Made by a program: the position numbers and the translations under genes. From Pseudomonas fluorescens (lineage in GTDB: Bacteria > Pseudomonadota > Gammaproteobacteria > Pseudomonadales > Pseudomonadaceae): a DNA stretch of 64,000 nucleotides. The stretch is from positions 248,001 to 312,000 of the forward strand of contig NZ_CABVHK010000004.1 in NCBI RefSeq assembly GCF_902497785.1. The letters run 5' to 3'. Positions 8,938 to 18,423 of the stretch are shown in pieces. The notes below the pieces were generated by a model, which did not search any database, had not been told where the DNA came from, and saw only the letters and a program-made list of their open reading frames with translations. Positions within the stretch are counted from its first letter, which is position 1. Each line of letters opens with the position of its first letter.

Positions 8938-11595
8938 ATGCCCGCATTAAACGAAGATCGCCCCGACCCCGACGCCTTGCTGGCCCGACTCCAGCAGGAA
9001 GAACAAGCCTCCTTGCGCGGCAAATTGCGTATCTACTTGGGCTCCAACGCCGGCGTGGGCAAGACCTGCGCCATGCTCGCGTCAGCGCAACGAGAAGTCG
9101 CCCTGGGCCGCGACCTGCTCGCGGGCGTCGTGGAAACCCACGGTCGCAAGGAAACCACCGACCTGCTCCATGGTCTGGAACAACTGCCCCGCACCGCCCT
9201 GTTACACCGCGAAGTCTCCCTTACCGAATTCGACCTCGACGCCGCCCTGCTCAGGCATCCGTCGGTGCTGCTGGTCGACGAACTGGCCCACAGCAACGCG
9301 CCTGGCTCGCGCCACCCCAAACGCTGGCAAGATGTTGAAGAACTGCTCAGCGCCGGCATCGACGTATGGACCACCCTCAACGTCCAGCACCTGGAAAGCC
9401 TTAACGATCTTGTCAGTGGGATCATTGGTATCCGCGTGCGGGAAACCGTACCCGACCACGTGTTCGACAATGCTCACGAAGTGGTGGTGGTCGACCTGCC
9501 GCCCGATGACCTGTTGCAGCGCCTGAAGGACGGCAAGGTCTACCTGGAGCCTCAGGCCAAGCGTGCGTCACGGCATTTTTTCCGCAAGGGCAACCTGCTG
9601 GCCCTGCGCGAGCTGGCACTGCGCCGCACGGCCGACCGGGTCGACACGCAGATGCGGGTGTATCGTCGGGAACGCTCAATCAAAGCCTTGTGGCCAGCCC
9701 GCGAGCGTCTGCTGGTCGGCGTGGCGGGCGACGCCGGTGATGAACGCCTAGTGCGTGAAGCGGCGCGGCTGGCGCAGAAGCTTGAGGCAGACTGGATCGT
9801 CGTGCATGTGGCTTCGGCCCAAGGTCGCGGTGCCGAGCGCTATCTGACGGCCATGAAAACCCTGGCCCTGGCCACCGAGTTTGGCGCCGATACCGCAACG
9901 CTGCCAGGCATGGACGTCGCCGAGGCGCTGGCAGCCTGTGCCCGTGAGCACAACGCCAACCGGCTGGTGCTTGGCCATCATCCCCGCCAGGCCTGGCGGT
10001 TCTGGCACCAGTCAGTCAGTGATCGAATCAGCCGTCACCATCCGCAGATTGATCAGGTCGTTATTGCCCACGGTGTATTACCCGCCAGCGTCCCAGTCAA
10101 AAATCTTCAAAACCCACCACCTGCGCCGGGTCGCACCTTGGCCTATGTCTGGGCTAGCCTGGCCTGCTTCACCGCCAGCGCCATCGCCGCGCTGCTGCTT
10201 CAGGTGTTCGACCTGGCCAACGTGGTCATGGTGTTTTTGCTCACCGTGGTGCTGGTGGCCCTGCGCTATGGGCGCGGTCCCGGCGTCTGGGCGGCGATGC
10301 TCGCGGTGCTGTGTTTTGACTTCTTTTTCGTGCAGCCGCGCTATTCCTTCACCGTCAATGACACCCAGTATTTCTTCACCTTTGCCTTGATGCTCGGCAT
10401 CGCCTTGATCACCGGGCAACTCACCGCCCGCCTACGCCATGAAGCACGCACCGCCGCGGCCCGGGAACGGCGTGCAACGTCGTTGGCGCGACTGGCCCGC
10501 GACCTGTCGGCGGCGTTGACCGTGGAGCAGATCAGCGAAGTGGCACTGCGCACCTTCAGCGGCGTGTTCGAGGCGCGGGTGGGCCTGGCGTTGCCAGATG
10601 CGCAAGACCGTCTCCGTAGCGTTGGCGCGGACGTGCTGCCCATCGATGAAGGCATCGCCCAATGGAGCTACGACCATGGCCGCCCGGCGGGCCAGGGCAC
10701 CGACACCCTCGCGGCCGCCAAAGGTTGCTACCTGCCATTGAAGGCACCGATGCGCGTACGCGGTGTGCTGGTGCTGGAACTGGCCCAGCGCGAACGCCTC
10801 AGCGAACCGCAAGAGCGCCGGTTGCTGGAAGCCTGCATGAGCCAGTTGGCGATCGCCCTGGAGCGTGTGCATTTCGTCGAAGTGGCGCAAAGCACACTGG
10901 TGCAGATGGAAGGCGAGAAAATGCGCAACACCCTGCTCGCCGCCATTTCCCACGATTTGCGCACGCCCTTGACCACGTTGATCGGCGCCGCCGACACCGC
11001 ACTGCCCCACGCCCCACCCGGGCCGCTGACTGACCTGCTGCACGACATCCACGAACAAGCCACTTCCATGCAACGGCTGATTGAAAACCTGCTGGACATG
11101 GCCCGCATGCAAGAACACGGAGTGCGACTCAATCGGCAATGGCACTCCCTGGAAGAAATCGTCGGCAGCGCCCTGCGCCAGTTGCGCGGACCGCTGGCCC
11201 GGCACGTCGTGCACACCGCCATGGACGCGCAGTTGCCACTGGTGGAGGTCGATGGAGTATTGATCGAACGGGTGCTGGTCAACCTGCTGGACAACGCCGC
11301 CAAGTACACCCCCGACGGCACCTGCATTACTGTTGGCGCCCGCCAGGCTGGGGACAAGATCCTGCTGGAAGTCAACGACACCGGGCCGGGCTGTGCTGCT
11401 CACAACCTGTTCGAACCCTTCACTCGCGGCCAGCAGGAGTCCGCCGTCGCGGGCATCGGCCTGGGGCTGGCACTGGTCAAGCGCATTATCGAAGCCCATG
11501 GCGGTCGCATTGAGGCCAACCCCGGTACCGAGTGCGGCATGCATTTCGTCATCACTTTACCGGCGGGCACCCCGCCATCCATGGAAACCCTATGA
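8938..11595 (+). CDS. kdpD: Osmosensitive K+ channel sensor histidine kinase KdpD
   Basis: This 885-residue inner-membrane sensor kinase senses low K+ and phosphorylates KdpE. In order it has the KdpD N-terminal domain with Walker A motif GSNAGVGKT (35-43), a USP-like domain (about 250-370), four closely spaced membrane helices (about 400-500), a GAF-like region, the HisKA box ISHDLRTP with phospho-acceptor His 672, and the ATPase N box NLLDNAAKYTP. The ATG at 8938 has GAGG 6 nt upstream; an in-frame TTG at 8926 is less likely. The stop overlaps the kdpE start (ATGA), indicating coupled translation. Confidence 0.97.
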   Translation: MPALNEDRPDPDALLARLQQEEQASLRGKLRIYLGSNAGVGKTCAMLASAQREVALGRDLLAGVVETHGRKETTDLLHGLEQLPRTALLHREVSLTEFDLDAALLRHPSVLLVDELAHSNAPGSRHPKRWQDVEELLSAGIDVWTTLNVQHLESLNDLVSGIIGIRVRETVPDHVFDNAHEVVVVDLPPDDLLQRLKDGKVYLEPQAKRASRHFFRKGNLLALRELALRRTADRVDTQMRVYRRERSIKALWPARERLLVGVAGDAGDERLVREAARLAQKLEADWIVVHVASAQGRGAERYLTAMKTLALATEFGADTATLPGMDVAEALAACAREHNANRLVLGHHPRQAWRFWHQSVSDRISRHHPQIDQVVIAHGVLPASVPVKNLQNPPPAPGRTLAYVWASLACFTASAIAALLLQVFDLANVVMVFLLTVVLVALRYGRGPGVWAAMLAVLCFDFFFVQPRYSFTVNDTQYFFTFALMLGIALITGQLTARLRHEARTAAARERRATSLARLARDLSAALTVEQISEVALRTFSGVFEARVGLALPDAQDRLRSVGADVLPIDEGIAQWSYDHGRPAGQGTDTLAAAKGCYLPLKAPMRVRGVLVLELAQRERLSEPQERRLLEACMSQLAIALERVHFVEVAQSTLVQMEGEKMRNTLLAAISHDLRTPLTTLIGAADTALPHAPPGPLTDLLHDIHEQATSMQRLIENLLDMARMQEHGVRLNRQWHSLEEIVGSALRQLRGPLARHVVHTAMDAQLPLVEVDGVLIERVLVNLLDNAAKYTPDGTCITVGARQAGDKILLEVNDTGPGCAAHNLFEPFTRGQQESAVAGIGLGLALVKRIIEAHGGRIEANPGTECGMHFVITLPAGTPPSMETL

Positions 11596-12284
11596 GCACT
11601 GCGCGCATTCTGATTGTTGAAGACGAGGCCAATATCCGCCGTTTTGTCGGTATCGCCCTGCAAGATGAAGGCTTCCAGGTCTTCGAGGCCGACAGCGTCA
11701 AGCGTGCCTTGATCCATGCCGCCAGCCGCCAGCCAGACCTGGTGATCGTCGATCTCGGCTTGCCGGATGGCGACGGCAAACAGTTGATCAGCGAATTGCG
11801 GGGATGGCTGGCGGTGCCGATCCTGGTGTTGTCGGCGCGGGATCGCGAAGAGGAAAAAGTCGCCGCCCTGGATGCTGGTGCCGATGACTACCTGACCAAA
11901 CCTTTCAGCGTGCCCGAGCTGCTGGCACGTATCCGCGCACAACTGCGTCGACATGGGCAAACCGGCACCGTAACAGCCACCAGCAAAGTGGCGTTTGGCG
12001 AGATTGAAGTCGACCTGGCCACCCATGAGGTATGTCGCCAAGGCCAGCCGGTACACCTGACGCCCATCGAGTACCGCCTGTTGTGCGCGATGATTCGCGG
12101 GCAGAGCCGAGTGCTGACGCACAGGCAGTTATTGCTGGAAGTCTGGGGTCTGGATTACGTAGAACGCGCCCATTATCTACGCGTACATATGGCCCATCTG
12201 CGCCAGAAGCTGGAGGCGAATCCCGCACAACCGCAGTACTTTATTACCGAGTTGCAGGTGGGGTATCGACTGGTAGGGCTCTAA
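11592..12284 (+). CDS. kdpE: Response regulator KdpE
   Basis: A 230-residue OmpR/PhoB-type response regulator. The receiver domain contains VEDE near the N-terminus, the phospho-acceptor in VIVDLGLPDG (Asp 54) and the conserved Lys in YLTKPFS. The C-terminal winged helix contains THEVCRQGQPVHLTPIEYRL and HYLRVHMAHLRQKLE. It activates the kdp promoter when phosphorylated by KdpD. The ATG overlaps the kdpD stop by four bases. Confidence 0.97.
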   Translation: MSTARILIVEDEANIRRFVGIALQDEGFQVFEADSVKRALIHAASRQPDLVIVDLGLPDGDGKQLISELRGWLAVPILVLSARDREEEKVAALDAGADDYLTKPFSVPELLARIRAQLRRHGQTGTVTATSKVAFGEIEVDLATHEVCRQGQPVHLTPIEYRLLCAMIRGQSRVLTHRQLLLEVWGLDYVERAHYLRVHMAHLRQKLEANPAQPQYFITELQVGYRLVGL

Positions 12285-12609
12285 ATTCCAGGATCGAGTA
12301 GGAGGCATTTACAGCCGGCGTCCTCTCACATTCATGGACGCCCCCAGTTTGCCTAGCGCTCAATTCGTGAGAACACTGACGGGGTTGAGATTGCAGCCGT
12401 ACATCCGGACTTTATGTGTAGCTCTGCTTCTGTCCCTGATGGAATTCGCTGATCGGGATCTTATCACCACCACGCGCTCGAAGCGCCTGTGAGAGGGCAG
12501 AGTTACCCGATCCCGGTCCTACTTGTCTTGCCATCCCGTCATGATTGCCGGGGCAACCTTGGAAGTACTCCTTCTAATAACGCATCATCACCTGACTCCG
12601 CCGCCTCGA
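12285..12609. other. Intergenic region after kdpE, no gene seen
   Basis: About 325 bases without an open frame of interest. I see no clear intrinsic terminator for the kdp operon here and no repeat shared with the flanks. The right side abuts the stop codon of an IS110-family remnant. Confidence 0.5.
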
Positions 12610-13150
12610 TTAAACCCCTGTGACGACAGGGGTGTAATCGGAGCGGAATCTGCGATCGTGAGTCAACAGCCCCAAGGCAGTCCGAGCTTTTTTGTTGGCC
12701 TGACCAACTACTGCCACATTCGTGTTGTGGCGTCCCAGCAAACCCTTCAACAATCCGCCGAGGGATCAGTTTTACTTTCGGCGTAGCGAACCACAGCTCC
12801 TGCGCTATGAACCATCAAGGTGCGCAAATAACAGTCACCCCGCTTGCTAATACCCAACAGCGTGGACTTGCCTCCAGTTGAATGCTGTCGTGGCACCAGC
12901 CCCAGCCATGCCACCATCTGTAGACCATTGGCAAAGCTCTTTGAATCACCTACGGATGCCACTAGGGCGCTCACTGTGATCGGTCCAACGCCTGGTATCT
13001 GCGTAAGCCGACAACTGCCTTCGTTTCCGCGATGCCACTGTTGAATTTCCCGTTCAAGCTGCACTACCTGTCGGTCCAACTCTTTTAGATGATCACCCAA
13101 GCGCTGTATCAGCTGCCGAAAAGCTCCGGGCCGGCCGCTTTCTCCATTCT
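12610..13150 (-). pseudogene. IS110-family (IS1111-like) transposase, C-terminal remnant
   Basis: The minus strand encodes the Transposase_20 region of an IS110-family DEDD transposase: RLTQIPGVGPITVSALVASV, then NGLQMVAWLGLVPRQHSTGG, then GISKRGDCYLRTLMVHSAGA. A frameshift near 12755 moves the reading frame, after which the usual C-terminus continues as GLLGRHNTNVAVVGQANKKA and THDRRFRSDYTPVV to a stop at 12610-12612. The N-terminal catalytic half is missing; the break is at about 13150, where an IS66 remnant starts. It cannot be functional. Confidence 0.85.
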
Positions 13151-13503
13151 TCAGAATGCCCGGCAGAGCACTGGATTACAGCCTGAAACGCTGGGCAGCG
13201 CTGTCGCGCTACCTCGATGACGGGGCCGTACACATTGACAACAATTGGGCGGAGAACCAGATCCGGCCGTGGGCACTGGTGCGCAAGAACTGGCTCTTCG
13301 CAGATTCGCTGCGCAGCGGCAAACGGGCGGCTGCGATCATGAGCTTGATCCAGCCGGCGCAGTTGAATGGTTATGATCCGTATGCCTATCTGAAGGATAT
13401 TCTCACGCGCCTGCCGACGCAGCGGGCGAGTGAAATCGACCAGCTACTGCCGCATAAGTGGCAACCAGTTTAGTTACGCAAGGCGTGATGGCCGGAGGCA
13501 TAC
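13151..13503 (+). pseudogene. IS66-family transposase (TnpC), C-terminal remnant and right end
   Basis: The frame ending at TAG 13471-13473 encodes the end of an IS66-type transposase: LDYSLKRWAALSRYLDDGAV, IDNNWAENQIRPWALVRKNW, SGKRAAAIMSLIQPAQLNGY and DPYAYLKDILTRLPTQ. The DNNWAENQIRP box carries the last acidic residue of the DDE site. The rest of the protein and tnpA/tnpB are absent. After the stop, GTGATGGCCGGAGGCATACG resembles an IS66 terminal repeat, and the element ends where repeat copy B begins at 13504. Confidence 0.85.
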
Positions 13504-13644
13504 GCTCAAACAACCAGGCGTAGCATTTAGCATTTCCATAACGCACTGAAATTAGTGCAGCACGAACGGTGGCACTGCCCGGAATGAAATTTTTATCTCG
13601 TTGGAATGGTGTATTAATTCCATAACGCTGGGTGAATCAGTCAT
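13504..13644 (-). pseudogene. N-terminal remnant of an ABM-like gene (paralog of 161-553)
   Basis: From ATG 13644 the minus strand reads MTDSPSVMELIHHSNEIKIS then FRAVPPFVLH before a stop. This matches residues 1-30 or so of the intact protein at 161-553 (MELIQHSNVIKISFRAAPPF). The rest of the gene is removed by the IS66 end at 13503/13504. The most direct reading is that IS66 insertion, followed by deletion, truncated this copy. Confidence 0.7.
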
Positions 13645-14620
13645 TATCTGACATCTCGACTCCTGCCTTGTCTTTTGCTACTAGACGTCTTCAATTAGCA
13701 ACAGGTTATGTCGATAATGAATGATCAACTCCAACGTCCTAGATTTTTAAACGCAAGAATATAACCGTTCTACACTGTAACAGGAGTATCTCTTCGACCG
13801 CTCCACCAGTTCTGCAGATTGCTCGATAATAGGGATTTCGCGTTACTTAATGCGCGCGACTATGTAGTTGATCACTTACGCGGAAGCTTACTTCGGCGTT
13901 TTGGCGCTGCGTTAAAAAAAGCGCACGAAGTCTGGCGCCAGCATTGGCGAAGGGGCAATCGAAAGGCCCGTCATACGCCTAGCGAACGTTTGGGTCAAGA
14001 CAGCCGATGCCGAGGACTTCCCAACACCTCGCTTGATGCTTTGCTCGTTTGCTCGTTTGCTCAAATAGCACTTCTCCTCTGTGCAGACACCTCAAATCCC
14101 GCATCGGATGTAGCGTGACAATGGCAGTCTCCGGGTTGGTACCATGGGTGTATGTGCTTCAGGTCTGGCATGTTTTTGATCCCGCGAAACAACAAGGTCG
14201 AGTTAGGGGTGTGGTTTCCAGAATGATTTGGTGTTCGGTTGTCTCTCTTAAGCCCCTAAGACGTAGACGAAGACAGGTTATTCCATGGCCACTGACAATT
14301 TTATCGAACCCCGTAGACATTGGCGCGCAATAGCTGCCAGAAGTAACAATCTAGGGATGCTGTCGAACCATTAAAAAGGGTCTGTTGGTTCACGGTGGAC
14401 GCCACAAATGACAGGTCCGTAGAAAGAAATTTGGCGTATTCGGTTACAACGGTCATTGGACTCCGCTTGGCATTCGACTTAGAGAGCATTTCACGGGTCG
14501 TCATCAATACAGAATGTCCTGGCACCGACCGACGAAGGGCTTTCGGCAGAGCAATCTCGCTAGTACTACCCATAGCCAACCCCGTCGTACCTGATTTTAG
14601 CTGTAAAAGTTTAGGAATAA
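13504..14620. repeat. 1-kb diverged direct repeat, copy B
   Basis: Same orientation counterpart of 413-1430. It begins exactly at the end of the IS66 remnant and runs to about CAACCCCGTCGTACCTG (14578). Except for the N-terminal ABM-like remnant, 13645-14731 contains no recognisable gene. Frames at 13819-14118 (plus) and 14301-14666 (minus) exist, but their counterparts in copy A are broken by stops, and I recognise no family in them. Confidence 0.8.
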
Positions 14621-14731
14621 ATACGGCCCCGCATCGTCTCCCTCTTATGCGCTGACCTGAGAACACTTGCAGACAGGGTACCGCTGGCCATCACTGATGG
14701 CGTAATAATCCTCTGCCCTGCGGAATTTGAA

Positions 14732-15490
14732 ATGATTAATCTGCCCCCTAGTGATTACGCGCTGAACGCCTATATCGATCATCAACTCAACGATGTTGAC
14801 CGAGTGATGTTGGGAGCGTGGCTTGCCGGACATCCAGATGTAGCCTATCAGGTCAAGGATTGGCAAACAGACGCCTATTTTTTACGTGCCGCATTAACCG
14901 GTAACCTTCTGCGCGGGGTAAATGCTGCGCTAGATCCCGCTTTCATCCGGACAGGCATCCGCCACAACCGCTACAGGCGTTTCGTTATGGCTTTTGTATT
15001 GGTCATAGCCACCGCCGTCGGGGGCATGAGCGGCTGGCAGAGCCGCGAATCGTCTATTACAAGTGCCGTCCCGCCCATGGCGGATGCGGTGCAGGCGTAC
15101 CGGATGTTTGCGCTAAAAGATCAGTTTTCCGGAGATTGGAACGCAGGAAATGCAAGCAACGCACAGCAATGGCTGGACCGAAACTTCTCCAGAGCGGAGC
15201 GTTTGCCTGACATGGAGCTTGCCGGATTTAAACCAGTGAGCGGGCGTATGAACAGTACTGAACAAGGAGCGGCAGCGATGATTATTTACAAAGATCAGAA
15301 AGGCCGCACCCTGAGCTTTTACATCCGCCCTTCGGGTGAGAATGTCCGTATGCTTCCACGGGGCAGTCGCCAAGACGGAGATCTGCAGGCAGATTATTGG
15401 TCAAGCGCTGGCTACAACTACGCGATTGTGGGACCTCTCCACGATGAAGCAATTCAACGCGTTCGTCGGAAACTACGTGCGTCTATTTGA
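14732..15490 (+). CDS. Membrane anti-sigma factor, orphan paralog
   Basis: A 252-residue single-span protein. The N-terminal cytoplasmic part (1-80) has the short anti-sigma helix pattern (LNAYIDHQLNDVDRVMLGAW), one membrane helix lies at about 83-101, and a 150-residue periplasmic domain contains PPMADAVQAYRMFALKD and STEQGAAAMIIYKD. It is a clear paralog of the protein at 16209-16964, sharing the same domain order and motifs such as LDPAFIR, AGFKPV and DYWSxxGYNYA. Unlike that copy it has no sigma factor gene immediately upstream; the bases before its ATG still resemble the 3' end of the sigma gene at 16150-16209. It may bind the same sigma factor or be left over from a duplication. Confidence 0.75.
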   Translation: MINLPPSDYALNAYIDHQLNDVDRVMLGAWLAGHPDVAYQVKDWQTDAYFLRAALTGNLLRGVNAALDPAFIRTGIRHNRYRRFVMAFVLVIATAVGGMSGWQSRESSITSAVPPMADAVQAYRMFALKDQFSGDWNAGNASNAQQWLDRNFSRAERLPDMELAGFKPVSGRMNSTEQGAAAMIIYKDQKGRTLSFYIRPSGENVRMLPRGSRQDGDLQADYWSSAGYNYAIVGPLHDEAIQRVRRKLRASI

Positions 15491-15699
15491 TCCAATGCTT
15501 GGACGAGCCCAGTTGCTCAAACAGCGCCGTTTTTCGACCTTAGTGCGAGTGCACTGTTGGGTCGGTTTAAAGTTCGGCTAACTAACGACCGCGCGGTAAT
15601 AAGCGGTTTACCATAGTAAACCGCGAATTCCCTAGCACCAAACAAGTGTCTAAAAACGGACGTCTTGCTATATCCGAAGGACGAAATGGAAACTGCCTC

Positions 15700-16212
15700 A
15701 TGAATGGTCTGGATGAACAATTGCGTGAACTGCTGCCGCGCATGCGGCGGTTTGCTTTGTCATTGACGCGAGATGCCCCCAGTGCAGATGATTTAGTGCA
15801 ATCGAGCCTAGAGAAAGCGTTGACGTCGTGGGGTGGTAAACGACCAGAGGGTGATCTGCGTGCATGGCTGTTCGCCATCCTATACAGACAATTTCTCGAC
15901 GCCCACCGGCGCTCACGCCGGTACAGCCGCATGCTTGAACTCTTCACACGCAGCAAGGAAGATGATTTCGAGCCTTCCGTGGAGCGCACTGTCGTAGCCA
16001 GGTCGACTTTGGATGCGTTCCAGCGGCTCAATACCGAACAGCGGGCTTTATTGCTTTGGGTCTCAGTCGAAGGGTTGAGTTACAATGACTGCGCGGAAAT
16101 CCTTGGTGTGCCAGTGGGAACGGTGATGTCGAGACTTTCTCGCGCACGCCAGGCGCTGCGCCTGCTTAGTGATGGTGAAATTAACACTACAATGTTGGGG
16201 ATAGTGAAGTGA
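15700..16212 (+). CDS. ECF sigma-70 family RNA polymerase sigma factor
   Basis: A 170-residue ECF sigma factor. Sigma region 2 contains LRELLPRMRRFALSLTRDAP, SADDLVQSSLEKAL and LRAWLFAILYRQFLDAHRRS. Region 4 contains LNTEQRALLLWVSVEGLSYN and the helix-turn-helix DCAEILGVPVGTVMSRLSRA. It should direct RNA polymerase to stress-type promoters once released by its anti-sigma factor. The ATG at 15700 gives the family N-terminus (MNGLDEQLRE); a GTG at 15646 would add 18 unrelated residues. Its stop overlaps the GTG of the downstream anti-sigma gene, so the two are translationally coupled. Confidence 0.9.
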   Translation: MNGLDEQLRELLPRMRRFALSLTRDAPSADDLVQSSLEKALTSWGGKRPEGDLRAWLFAILYRQFLDAHRRSRRYSRMLELFTRSKEDDFEPSVERTVVARSTLDAFQRLNTEQRALLLWVSVEGLSYNDCAEILGVPVGTVMSRLSRARQALRLLSDGEINTTMLGIVK

Positions 16213-16964
16213 TTACGTTGCCCCCTTCCGAATGCGATTTGCACAGTTACGTCGATGGTCATCTCAGCGAAACCGATCGGCAGGCCCTTGAAATATATCT
16301 GGCGTCCAATTCGGTTTTATATGCACAGGTTCAGGCCTGGCAACTGGACGCGCAACGCTTGCGCGCGTTGATGAGGGATGAGTTACATTTGGCACCAAAC
16401 CCCACGCTTGATCCAGCTTTCATACGCAAACGCCTTCTGCCTAACCGCGCCAGACAATATGCAACTGCCGCGGTGGTACTGATGGCTGTGAGTGTCGGGG
16501 GGCTTTGCGGCTGGCAAATGAGAGGAATGAGCATGTCAGGCACGCCTCCTATGGCGGACGCCGTTCAAGCCTATCGTATGTTTGCACTCAAAGACGATGT
16601 GGCATCCGACTGGAAACCCTCGGAAAGCAGTGACGTTCAAGACTGGATTGATGCCAATTTCGCTTCGGCCAATCGACTTCCTGATCTTCTGGCAGCTGGT
16701 TTCAAGCCAGTCAAAGGGCGGTTGGTGTCAACCGAACAAGGCGCAGCCGCAACGGTGATATATAAGGACGCATCGGGGCGAACGGTGAGCTTCTTCATTC
16801 GACCACCTGTCAGCCGCCGCCACCCGCTCCCCCATGGAACCCGGCGAGACGGTGAGCTCCAGACTGACTATTGGTCGGGAAATGGCTATAACTATGCAGT
16901 TGTGGGATTGGCGGACGACCGGGCTACCCAAGCAGCACTACGGTCGCTCTCCCCTCCCATATAA
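16209..16964 (+). CDS. Membrane anti-sigma factor, cognate of the ECF sigma
   Basis: A 251-residue protein with an N-terminal anti-sigma domain (SYVDGHLSETDRQALEIYLA), one membrane helix at about 84-102 (AVVLMAVSVGGLCGW) and a periplasmic domain with PPMADAVQAYRMFALKD and DYWSGNGYNYAVVGLADD. The GTG start at 16209 overlaps the sigma stop (GTGA). Position and coupling make it the partner that holds the sigma factor at the inner membrane. The signal sensed in the periplasm is unknown. It is paralogous to 14732-15490. Confidence 0.85.
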   Translation: MITLPPSECDLHSYVDGHLSETDRQALEIYLASNSVLYAQVQAWQLDAQRLRALMRDELHLAPNPTLDPAFIRKRLLPNRARQYATAAVVLMAVSVGGLCGWQMRGMSMSGTPPMADAVQAYRMFALKDDVASDWKPSESSDVQDWIDANFASANRLPDLLAAGFKPVKGRLVSTEQGAAATVIYKDASGRTVSFFIRPPVSRRHPLPHGTRRDGELQTDYWSGNGYNYAVVGLADDRATQAALRSLSPPI

Positions 16965-17296
16965 TGGGCCTTCACACTCTTAGTGCACTGGCGGCCAAGC
17001 CGCCCACATTTGAGTGCTCCGAGTTACATACTATCCCATTCGGTTATCGTGCTTCGCAGCAGGCCGAATCCTAACAAGTCCACGCCTATCGCGAACGGAT
17101 TGGCATATTTACATCCGCCGCTCTCATACAGCAGGTGCTGTCCAAGGCGGCTCAATGGCAATGCGTACGGCATGGCAACGACGACTCATAGGCGTGCATG
17201 GTGTGAAAGTAAATTTAGACAACAGACTTACACGAGCCAGACAGTTTGGCACGCTTATCCAAAAAACATCGGATGAATAAATTATGTTCAACTGGG
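16965..17296. other. Intergenic region, no gene seen
   Basis: About 330 bases between the end of the anti-sigma gene and the 3' end of the convergent LDH2/MDH2 gene. Only short unconvincing frames are present, and no strong terminator hairpin was seen. Confidence 0.5.
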
Positions 17297-18316
17297 TTAT
17301 AGCCTTAGTCGTTGCCCCTGCTGTCTCCGTCCGAATTCTTCCAGTCTGACGATCAGACTTTGAGGCAGTGTGATGTGGGTGTGATGGTTGCTCCGGGCGG
17401 CATAACGACGCTCACTGGGCAATCGCACGCCCTCTTGGGCCAGCATTGCCTTGAACAAGGCTTCAACATGCCCGGGATAACCGGGGCCGAAAAATGGCGG
17501 GTCAATGATCAGCATCAGGTGCGCGACATTCGGCGCGTCACCTTCGGCATCGAAAAAGGAACTGGCTTGATAGCCGAAATGACAACCGGTCAGTCCGGCG
17601 GTCAGCAACTCAACCATCAGCGCCAGGGCTGCGCCCTTGGCCTCTGCGGCCGGGACCATGCTTCCTGCCAGCGCAGCGTCCGGATCGGTGGTCGGATGTC
17701 CATCCGAATCGATGGCCCAGCCTTCGGGAATGGAGGTGCCGGCTTTTTTTGCCAACATGATTTTTCCGCGTGCGACTTTTGATAACGAAAGGTCGATGAC
17801 GACGGGTTCTGCATCCTGGCGTGGCGATGCAAAAGCAATGGGATTGGTGCCAAACAGCGGAGTGCTACCGCCCCATGGCGCCATGGCCGAGGGGGCATTG
17901 CTGAAGGCCAGCGCAAGCAGCCCCTGTCGCGCCACCTGCTCCACATGATAGCCAGCCACACCAAAGTGATGAGAATGAGCAATCGAGACCGCCACCAACC
18001 CAAGCTCACGGGCTAGGGGTATCGCCTTTTCAAGACCGGCGCTGACCGCAGGAAAAGCCAGCCCGTGCTGGGCATCGACCCGTACAACGGCTCCGCGAAC
18101 ACTGACCTGCGCCTGCGCCTTCGGATTAACTTTGCCGCTCAATGCCTGCTCCAGATAAAAAGGCAGGCGCGCCAAACCGTGCGATGACAATTCGTCACGC
18201 TCAGCCGCTACCAATGCCCGGGCAGTAATCTGCGCCGCTTCTTCAGGCATTCCCACACCGCGCAACGCCTCAAAGGCCAACTCATGCGCATCTTCCACTC
18301 TGATGATTTTATTCAT
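17297..18316 (-). CDS. LDH2/MDH2-family oxidoreductase, ComC-like (sulfolactate dehydrogenase candidate)
   Basis: A 339-residue member of the LDH2/MDH2 (YlbC/ComC) family of NAD(P)-dependent 2-hydroxyacid dehydrogenases, a fold distinct from classical lactate dehydrogenase. Seen are the start motif AALVAAERDELSSHGLARLP-type region (ELSSHGLARLP), IAHSHHFGVAGYHVEQVARQ with the family His pair, and GGSTPLFGTNPIAFASP. The family includes (2R)-3-sulfolactate dehydrogenase ComC, malate, ureidoglycolate and proline-derived acid dehydrogenases. Because the cluster also has SuyAB, I infer (R)-sulfolactate/sulfopyruvate as substrate. The ATG at 18316 (MNKIIRVEDA) fits the family start; the frame is open further upstream to 18427. 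It lies 107 bases after dctA in the same direction. Confidence 0.8.
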   Translation of the reverse strand: MNKIIRVEDAHELAFEALRGVGMPEEAAQITARALVAAERDELSSHGLARLPFYLEQALSGKVNPKAQAQVSVRGAVVRVDAQHGLAFPAVSAGLEKAIPLARELGLVAVSIAHSHHFGVAGYHVEQVARQGLLALAFSNAPSAMAPWGGSTPLFGTNPIAFASPRQDAEPVVIDLSLSKVARGKIMLAKKAGTSIPEGWAIDSDGHPTTDPDAALAGSMVPAAEAKGAALALMVELLTAGLTGCHFGYQASSFFDAEGDAPNVAHLMLIIDPPFFGPGYPGHVEALFKAMLAQEGVRLPSERRYAARSNHHTHITLPQSLIVRLEEFGRRQQGQRLRL

Positions 18317-18423
18317 GGCGATCACCCGACAATTGCACTCGATACATTGGTTTTGCGGCTGACAGCGACCCTGCCCAACAAGCAGGCGGTGTCGCTTCCA
18401 GCCAAGACGCTGTTGCCAAGGGC

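Noticed and set aside
10432..11544. Antisense frame of 370 codons opposite kdpD
   Set aside because: No domain pattern, no ribosome binding site, and complete overlap with a well-supported kinase gene.
413..14620. kdp block as a composite transposon bounded by the IS fragments
   Set aside because: The bounding IS remnants belong to different families (IS2-type left, IS110 and IS66 right), so they cannot be paired ends; only the 1-kb repeats match.
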